DNA from: RGIG3701 sp964438515
GTDB taxonomy: Bacteria; Planctomycetota; Planctomycetia; Pirellulales; Thermoguttaceae
NCBI GenBank assembly: GCA_964438515.1
Contig: CAYTLK010000130.1
Coordinates: forward strand, 1-10,090
Direction of reading: 5' to 3'
Length of the DNA: 10,090 nucleotides
A program made the translations under genes and the position numbers. The notes beneath the pieces are model-generated. The model was given only the letters and a program-made list of their open reading frames with translations. It was not told the DNA's origin and did no database searches. This document shows positions 5,451-10,090 of the stretch, one piece after another (position 1 is the stretch's first letter; each line of letters starts with the position of its first letter).

Positions 5451-7484
5451 ATGTGCCGTTTTTTAATGTTTTTGAGCGTTTTTTTCGGGTGCGCCGTCGT
5501 ACAGTCGCAGGATTTACGCGCGCCGGCCGTTCCGCTCGTGGTTCACGACCCGTATTTCAGCATCTGGTCGCAAAGCGACTCGCTCGCGGACGTCTATACG
5601 ACCCATTGGACCGGTAAAATCAACTGTTTGTTGAGCTTCCTCAAGATCGACGGTCAGAACTTCGGCGTGATGTCGCCGTCAAAATACAACGTTCCCGCAA
5701 TGACGCAAAAATCCGTTAAAGTTCTTCCGACCCGCACGATTTACACGTTCGAAGAGGCGGGCGTCGAGCTGGTTTTGACGTTCACCACCCCCTGCATGAT
5801 GGACGGCGACCTCATGATTTACGCACGTCCCGTCACGTATTTGACGTGGAGCGTGAAAGCCGTCGATGGGAAAAAACACGATGTGAAAATCTATTACGAT
5901 AATTCAGCAGAATTGTGTGTCGATAATCCGTCGCAGCCCGTTGCGGCTCTTCGAATGGAGACGGAAACGCTGAATATTCTGCGGATGGGGTCTTCTGAAC
6001 AGAAAATTCTGGGTCGGTCGGGCGACGATTTGCGCATCGAGTGGGGCTATCAGTTCCTCACGTCCTGCAAAAACTCCGGCGCAGAAATGCGCATCGCGGA
6101 AGACGAAGCGTCTCGCACGTCGTTCCTGAAAAACGGAGCGTCTCCCGCAGCCGACGACACAGATTTTCCGCGCGCCTGCAGCGATCGGTGGCCGGTACTT
6201 GCGTGCGTTTTTGACGTTCCGGAAGTCTCCGCAGAATCCCAAAGCCGCGTCCTTATGATTGCGTACGACGATGAATTTTGTCTCGAATATCTGGGTCAAA
6301 AACTTCGACCTTACTGGCGCAAAGACGGTGCGGAAATCAAAGAGATTTTGACGCTTGCGGCCTCCGAATATGAGTCTCTCTCAGAAAAATGCGCGGCTTA
6401 CGACGCGAAAATCATGGCGGCGTGCGAAGCAAAAGGGGGTGCAAAGTATGCGCAGCTCTGCGCGATTGCGTATCGTCAGTCGGTCGGCGCCCACAAACTC
6501 GCCGTTCTTCCAAATGGTGAGCCGATCCTCGTTTCGAAAGAAAATTTCAGCAACGGCTGCGCCGCGACGGTCGATGTTCTTTACCCGACGGCTCCGATTT
6601 TCATCTATTTAAATAACACGCTTCTGAAAGCGACACTCACACCCACGATGGAATACGCACGTTCGGGGCGCTGGCCGTGGCCGTTTGCGTCGCACGATTT
6701 AGGTCAGTACCCGCTTCTGAACGGTCAGCGTTACGGAGGAGGTGAAAAAACGGAAGAAAATCAAATGCCCGTGGAAGAAACCGGAAATATGCTGATTTTG
6801 CTTTACGCCGCTGCGAGAAATGACGGAAATGCGGATTATGCGGCCCGATATTGGGACATTATATCACGTTGGGCGGAATACCTTCTTGAAAAAGGACTCG
6901 ACCCGGAAAATCAGCTTTGCACCGACGATTTCGCAGGTCATTTGGCGCACAACTGCAATCTTTCGGTGAAAGCAATCGTCGCGCTGGCGTGCTACAGCCG
7001 GTTGTGTGAAATGCTTGGAAAAACGGAGGACGCGCAGAAATTCCGCGCCTCTGCGGACGATTTTGCCTCGCAGTGGGTGAAAATGGCGAAAAACGGCGAC
7101 CACTACCGCCTCGCGTTCGACCAGCCGGACACGTGGAGCCAAAAGTACAATCTCGTGTGGGACAAACTGTTTGAATTGAATCTGTTTCCTGCGGAAGTGG
7201 CGGAAACGGAGATTAAATACTACAAAACCCTTCTGAACGAATACGGTTTGCCGCTCGACAATCGGTCCGATTACACGAAAGAAGACTGGGAGGTTTGGAC
7301 CGCAACGCTTGCAAACAATCGTGAGGATTTCGACACGCTTATGAATCCCGTTTACAAATTCGTAAATGAGACGCCGGACCGCGTTCCAATGACGGACTGG
7401 TACTTTACGAGCACCGCAAAACGCCGAGGTTTCACCGCTCGAAGCGTCGTTGGCGGCGTGTTCATCAAAATGCTCGAAAAATAA
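5451..7484 (+). CDS. Exported glutaminase A-like family protein (DUF4964/DUF5127/DUF4965/DUF1793)
   Basis: The 677 residues match the glutaminase A (GtaA) family. A signal peptide of about 19 residues (hydrophobic 4-17, likely cut after VQS, 17-19) exports it. The opening PLVVHDPYFSIWSQSD (28-43) is the family hallmark, followed by a beta-rich N-terminal region to about 300, then the DUF4965/alpha-helical part: AYRQSVGAHKL (340-350), KENFSNGCAATVDVLYPTAP (363-382), HDLGQYP (415-421), MPVEETGNMLI (439-449), and a C-terminal DUF1793-type part with NRSDYTKEDWEVWTAT (604-619). Fungal GtaA hydrolyses glutamine to glutamate and ammonia. Bacterial members are mostly uncharacterised and share a six-hairpin glycosidase-like fold, so the substrate here is open. 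An in-frame ATG 66 bases upstream lacks a ribosome site; the chosen ATG has AGGAG at 5439-5443, seven bases away, and starts the signal peptide. FFGC (11-14) is a poor lipobox. The gene is monocistronic or loosely linked to the regulator genes 166 bp downstream. Confidence 0.9.
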   Translation: MCRFLMFLSVFFGCAVVQSQDLRAPAVPLVVHDPYFSIWSQSDSLADVYTTHWTGKINCLLSFLKIDGQNFGVMSPSKYNVPAMTQKSVKVLPTRTIYTFEEAGVELVLTFTTPCMMDGDLMIYARPVTYLTWSVKAVDGKKHDVKIYYDNSAELCVDNPSQPVAALRMETETLNILRMGSSEQKILGRSGDDLRIEWGYQFLTSCKNSGAEMRIAEDEASRTSFLKNGASPAADDTDFPRACSDRWPVLACVFDVPEVSAESQSRVLMIAYDDEFCLEYLGQKLRPYWRKDGAEIKEILTLAASEYESLSEKCAAYDAKIMAACEAKGGAKYAQLCAIAYRQSVGAHKLAVLPNGEPILVSKENFSNGCAATVDVLYPTAPIFIYLNNTLLKATLTPTMEYARSGRWPWPFASHDLGQYPLLNGQRYGGGEKTEENQMPVEETGNMLILLYAAARNDGNADYAARYWDIISRWAEYLLEKGLDPENQLCTDDFAGHLAHNCNLSVKAIVALACYSRLCEMLGKTEDAQKFRASADDFASQWVKMAKNGDHYRLAFDQPDTWSQKYNLVWDKLFELNLFPAEVAETEIKYYKTLLNEYGLPLDNRSDYTKEDWEVWTATLANNREDFDTLMNPVYKFVNETPDRVPMTDWYFTSTAKRRGFTARSVVGGVFIKMLEK

Positions 7485-7491
7485 CACAATC

Positions 7492-7534
7492 TTAACATTT
7501 TGTTCATCGAATTTTAATATTGTGCGGGTACAAT
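7492..7534 (+). promoter_or_regulatory. Pho-box-like direct repeats and -10 of the two-component operon
   Basis: Three hexamers, TTAACA (7492), TTCATC (7503) and TTAATA (7514), are spaced at exactly 11 bp. This is the periodicity of PhoB and PhoP boxes, and TTAACA is the unit known for B. subtilis PhoP. A TACAAT -10 (7529-7534) follows nine bases after the last unit, and no good -35 exists, as in activator-dependent Pho promoters where the box takes the place of the -35. The downstream genes resemble PhoB/PhoR, so autoregulation is a reasonable inference. The second unit is degenerate. Confidence 0.5.
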
Positions 7535-7537
7535 ACA

Positions 7538-7609
7538 GGAATTACGTTGCGGTTCTGAAAATCATTCGGCTTCAAAAGGCGCCGTGTTTTTAGAACAAAA
7601 CGTAATTCC
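7538..7609 (+). promoter_or_regulatory. 72-nt long hairpin in the leader of the two-component operon
   Basis: GGAATTACGTT (7538-7548) and AACGTAATTCC (7599-7609) are perfect 11-bp complements. Inside them GTTCT/AGAAC (7552-7556 with 7592-7596) continues through a G-U pair into AAAA/TTTT, and CGGC/GCCG (7567-7570 with 7581-7584) closes a 10-nt loop, so one coherent stem-loop spans the element. TTTTT at 7613-7617 follows after three bases. It may be the terminator of the upstream exported-protein gene, or, if transcription starts near 7541, an attenuator or stability element in the regulator leader. Confidence 0.65.
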
Positions 7610-7650
7610 ATGTTTTTGTTCCATTCTAGTTTTCAGTCGGGGGAGGATTC

Positions 7651-8349
7651 ATGAGTCATGAAAAAATTCTGATTATTGAAGATGAAAGCGCCATTCGCGA
7701 ACTCATTCAAATGAACTTGGAAATGAACGGTTTTTCCAACGTTTCGGCAGCCGCAGACGGTGAAACAGGTTTGAAAAAAGCACAAGAAACAATTCCAGAC
7801 CTGATTCTGCTGGATTTGATGCTTCCGGGAATCGACGGACTGATGGTTTGCCGAAAGTTGATGGCCAAACCGGAAACCGCAAAAATCCCGATTATCATGC
7901 TGACGGCCAAAAGTGAGGAGTCGGATATTGTGCTGGGGCTGGAACTCGGCGCAAGCGACTACATTACGAAACCGTTCAGCAACAAAATCCTGATTTCCCG
8001 CGTTCGCGCTCAGCTTCGGCGTTCCATGGAACCCGTGCAAAAGAAAAGTGTACAGTGCGGAGCGCTCGAAATTTGGCCGTCCGAACGAAAAGTGACGCTT
8101 TCCGGAACGACCGTCGATCTGACGTTCAGCGAATTTGAAATTTTGCACATGCTTGCGCGCCGCCCTGGACGCGTATACACCCGCTGGCAGATTATTGCAC
8201 AAATTAAGGGGGACGATTATCCCGTCACGGAACGTTCCATCGACGTACAAATCCTGAATTTAAGAAGAAAATTGGGCGATTGGGGAATCAATATTGAAAC
8301 CGTTCGCGGAATCGGCTACCGAATGAAGGAAGATGCTGCGGAATCATGA
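7651..8349 (+). CDS. OmpR/PhoB-family response regulator (PhoB-like)
   Basis: A 232-residue cytoplasmic transcription factor switched by phosphorylation. The receiver domain (about 4-122) has the acidic pair E10/D11, phospho-acceptor D55 in LLDLMLPG, T85 in IIMLTAK and K107-P108 in ITKPF. The stretch PIIMLTAK...GLELGASDYITKPFS is very like PhoB. The C-terminal winged helix (about 133-226) has the recognition region TERSIDVQILNLRRKLGD (193-210) and the wing ETVRGIGYR (216-224), as in OmpR/PhoB DNA-binding domains. All phosphorelay residues are intact. The ATG is preceded by GGAGG (7642-7646) four bases away, in a run of G. The stop overlaps the kinase start as ATGA, so the two are translationally coupled. 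No pst or phoU genes are in view, so phosphate control is inferred from similarity and the upstream Pho-like repeats; another stimulus is possible. Confidence 0.96.
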   Translation: MSHEKILIIEDESAIRELIQMNLEMNGFSNVSAAADGETGLKKAQETIPDLILLDLMLPGIDGLMVCRKLMAKPETAKIPIIMLTAKSEESDIVLGLELGASDYITKPFSNKILISRVRAQLRRSMEPVQKKSVQCGALEIWPSERKVTLSGTTVDLTFSEFEILHMLARRPGRVYTRWQIIAQIKGDDYPVTERSIDVQILNLRRKLGDWGINIETVRGIGYRMKEDAAES

Positions 8350-9905
8350 GTGTGCAAAAATCAAACAAGCCCGAAAATCCGAAGGATTCGAAGAACCCGA
8401 AAGCTCTGAGGAACCCGAAGAATCTTACACACCTGCATCAGGGTTCCTACCGGATTTTTTTTGCCGTTCCGTTCCTGGTTGCAACTCTTGCTTTGATTTC
8501 TGCACTTCTTATATGGAATCAGTACGGCACTTTTCGAAAAACGTACATGGAAGAACTTAAGCAAGATTTGAGTTTTCAGGGGCGCATCGCGGCCGAGCTT
8601 GTTCGTCCGCCGCTCTCGGAGGGGCGTTTTCAGAAGGTCAGCGATTTTTGTCGGGCGTATGCGGGCGATCCACGGCGAATTACGGTCGTTTCGTCCTCCG
8701 GCGATGTGGTTGCGGACTCGCAATTTTCCGAAACGCATCCGGCTCCGAATCATCATGCTCGTCCTGAAATTCAGCAGGTTCTTCAAACGCGGCGCCCTGC
8801 GTCGGCCATTCATTACAGCGAGACGCTTCAGGTTTGGATGCTTTATTATGCGCTTCCGATGGAGGTCGGCGACGACCTTTATGTTCTTCGAATTTCGATG
8901 CCGATGCGTGAGATTTCGTCGCTTTTAGGACGCGTCGTGTGGAATATTGCGCTTGCGCTTCTTGTGGGGGCGGGACTCGTGACGCTCCTCACGTTTTACA
9001 TCATTTTTCGCCTTCGTTTGCCGCTCGCGAAGCTTAAAGAAAGTGCAGCTCAAATCGCCGCCGGAGACGTTTCCGCAACCGTTTTCGTTCCGAAAAAAGG
9101 GGTTACGCGGGATTTAGCGCTCGCCGTGGACGAAATGGCGAAACAGCTGCGTCAGCAAATCGTCGAAATGGCGACGCTCGAATCGTTCCGAAGTGATTTT
9201 GTCGCAAATGTTTCTCACGAAATCAAGACGCCAATTACTGGAATCCTTTCAGCCGTCGAGACTTTGGAAGACGGCGCGAAAGAAATGCCGGAAATGAGGG
9301 ACCGATGCTTAAAAATCCTCTCGCATCAAACGCAGCGCCTGAATTTTTTGGTCCGCGACATTTTGTCTCTTGCGTCTCTCGAACAAAAACAAAAAGAAGA
9401 CGTTGCATCTCAGAAATTTGAATCAATTCATCCAGTCGAAGTCCTTCAAAATGCGGTTGCGACCTGTTCCGAGGCGGCGCGCGAGGCGGGTGTGAAACTG
9501 AAAATCGTACGATACGACGACCCCTGCATTTCCGGCGACGCACCGCTTTTGGAACAAGCCGTCACCAACCTGATTATAAATGCAGTACGTTATTCAAATT
9601 CTCCGATTGTGGAGCTTTCATCGCGTCAGTTCCCGCATTTTCTGGTGTTTTCGGTGCAGGATTTTGGAATTGGAATTCCGGAAGAACATGCGTCACGGAT
9701 TTTCGAACGATTTTACCGCGTACACAAGGAGCGCAGTCGCGAACTGGGCGGAACGGGTCTGGGGCTTGCAATCGTAAAACACATTTCACAGCTGCACCGA
9801 GGGCGCGTCGAGTTGGAATCCGAGGTGGGAAAAGGCTCAATTTTTCGGATTTTAATTCCGTTGCCGCACGGTGGAGGAAGTACGAAAAAAACTTCTGAAT
9901 TCTGA
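8346..9905 (+). CDS. Membrane sensor histidine kinase (PhoR-like), partner of the upstream regulator
   Basis: A 519-residue inner-membrane kinase that should phosphorylate the upstream regulator. Order: basic Pro/Asn/Lys-rich cytoplasmic leader (1-34); TM1 (36-57); extracytoplasmic sensor of about 140 residues (58-197), probably PAS/Cache-like; TM2 (198-222); HAMP (about 223-275) with RLPLAKLKESA and AAGD; HisKA with FVANVSHEIKTPITGI (285-300), phospho-histidine H291; HATPase with EQAVTNLIINAVRYS (403-417, N-box N408/N412), DFGIGIP (439-445, G1) with FERFYR (453-458), and GGTGLGLAIVKH (468-479, G2). The HisKA region through ETLEDGA resembles PhoR of B. subtilis, as does the large outside sensor. 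However, the cytoplasmic PAS found between HAMP and HisKA in many PhoR proteins is missing. The start overlaps the regulator stop; a purine-rich AAGGAAG lies about 14 bases upstream, so coupling probably drives initiation. Confidence 0.95.
   Translation: MSVQKSNKPENPKDSKNPKALRNPKNLTHLHQGSYRIFFAVPFLVATLALISALLIWNQYGTFRKTYMEELKQDLSFQGRIAAELVRPPLSEGRFQKVSDFCRAYAGDPRRITVVSSSGDVVADSQFSETHPAPNHHARPEIQQVLQTRRPASAIHYSETLQVWMLYYALPMEVGDDLYVLRISMPMREISSLLGRVVWNIALALLVGAGLVTLLTFYIIFRLRLPLAKLKESAAQIAAGDVSATVFVPKKGVTRDLALAVDEMAKQLRQQIVEMATLESFRSDFVANVSHEIKTPITGILSAVETLEDGAKEMPEMRDRCLKILSHQTQRLNFLVRDILSLASLEQKQKEDVASQKFESIHPVEVLQNAVATCSEAAREAGVKLKIVRYDDPCISGDAPLLEQAVTNLIINAVRYSNSPIVELSSRQFPHFLVFSVQDFGIGIPEEHASRIFERFYRVHKERSRELGGTGLGLAIVKHISQLHRGRVELESEVGKGSIFRILIPLPHGGGSTKKTSEF
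8358..8425 (+). repeat. Low-complexity imperfect repeat in the kinase N-terminal coding region
   Basis: Units built on GAA(C/T)CCGAA or similar recur several times here and encode the cytoplasmic leader NKPENPKDSKNPKALRNPKN with repeated NPK-like triplets. The region lies before TM1 and outside every conserved kinase domain. It looks like slippage-derived sequence encoding a basic tether. Confidence 0.5.
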
Positions 9906-9917
9906 CCGTTTCACCCC

Positions 9918-9945
9918 TTGACAAAAAATCAGAAACTGCTAAAAT
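9918..9945 (+). promoter_or_regulatory. Strong sigma-70-type promoter downstream of the kinase gene
   Basis: TTGACA (9918-9923, perfect -35) and TAAAAT (9940-9945, five of six) are 16 bp apart, the best promoter match in the window. Transcription would start near 9952 and run to the right. No coding region starts within the remaining 138 bases, so it serves either a gene beyond the window or an RNA. Confidence 0.65.
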
Positions 9946-9948
9946 GGA

Positions 9949-10030
9949 AACAATAAAAGACTACCTGTTTGGTAGAGATTGTTGGGATGGTTGAGTTTTG
10001 TAAAGTGTACGAAAAGTTTTTTGCTTTACA
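9949..10030 (+). other. Two stem-loops just after the orphan promoter; possible structured leader or small RNA
   Basis: The first stem-loop, 9949-9983, has outer arms AACAAT/ATTGTT, inner arms CTACC/GGTAG and a TGTTT loop, and sits right at the predicted transcription start. The second, 9999-10030, has perfect 7-bp arms TGTAAAG/CTTTACA with A-rich and T-rich segments between them. No reading frame of note is present. It could be the 5' leader of a gene to the right or a short RNA; I recognise no known family. Confidence 0.4.
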
Positions 10031-10035
10031 GACGA

Positions 10036-10090
10036 TATACTCGTTCCACTTGAAAATTTCGCATTGGGCGGCTACGGCGGCAGTCGTTTC
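10036..10090 (+). repeat. Dispersed intergenic repeat, copy 2 (cut by the window edge)
   Basis: It matches 5166-5220 at 51 of 55 positions, same orientation. The differences are at 10046, 10063, 10078 and 10079. The identity is still running when the window ends, so the true element is longer. As with copy 1, it lies in non-coding DNA between genes, here six bases after the second stem-loop. Confidence 0.85.

Noticed and set aside
5484..5492. Lipoprotein lipobox (FFGC) in the exported protein
   Set aside because: Phe at -3 and -2 does not fit the [LVI][ASTVI][GAS]C pattern; an ordinary signal peptidase I site after VQS is more likely.
9504..9513. Palindrome ATCGTACGAT identical to the one at 5110-5119
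   Set aside because: It lies inside the kinase coding sequence in a region encoding ordinary residues, so it is probably chance for a 10-mer palindrome.
1..10090. CRISPR array, insertion sequence, prophage or tRNA/rRNA genes
   Set aside because: No regularly spaced repeats, transposase or phage genes, or recognisable tRNA/rRNA cores were seen.

Overview
The window carries five complete protein-coding genes in two divergent blocks, with unusually structured non-coding DNA around them. On the minus strand, pheT (phenylalanyl-tRNA synthetase beta chain) is followed 102 bp later by a UvrD/Rep-family DNA helicase. On the plus strand, an exported glutaminase A-like protein (DUF4965/DUF1793 family) is followed by a response regulator and a sensor kinase that overlap by four bases and look most like PhoB/PhoR.

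The organism is a bacterium with ordinary sigma-70-type promoters (TTGAAA-16-TACAAT, TTGACA-16-TAAAAT) and clear AGGAG/GGAGG ribosome binding sites, which argues against Bacteroidota. Glutaminase A-like exported proteins are common in Planctomycetota, Verrucomicrobiota and Bacteroidota, so a PVC-group bacterium is my best but weak guess. Nothing seen here fixes the taxonomy. There is no sign of phage, insertion sequence, CRISPR array, rRNA or tRNA.

Layout. 1-189: non-coding DNA past the helicase stop, with four consecutive stem-loops. 190-2196: helicase (-). 2197-2298: spacer with an inverted repeat and three 10-bp tandem units. 2299-4863: pheT (-), without pheS. 4864-5450: 587 bp divergent spacer holding a pheT promoter with A-tracts, palindromes, one copy of a 55-bp dispersed repeat and a candidate promoter for the next gene. 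5451-7484: glutaminase A-like protein (+). 7485-7650: 11-bp-phased direct repeats, a -10 box and a 72-nt hairpin ahead of the regulator. 7651-8349 and 8346-9905: two-component pair (+). 9906-10090: strong promoter with no gene in view, two hairpins and the second copy of the 55-bp repeat, cut by the window edge.

Functionally the window mixes housekeeping genes (translation, DNA repair/replication) with an exported enzyme and a signalling pair. The phased repeats resemble a Pho box and suggest that the two-component operon controls itself. A link between that pair and the exported enzyme is only a matter of position. The most interesting unexplained items are the dispersed intergenic repeat, the 72-nt leader hairpin, the orphan promoter-hairpin unit at the right end and the hairpin cluster at the left end.
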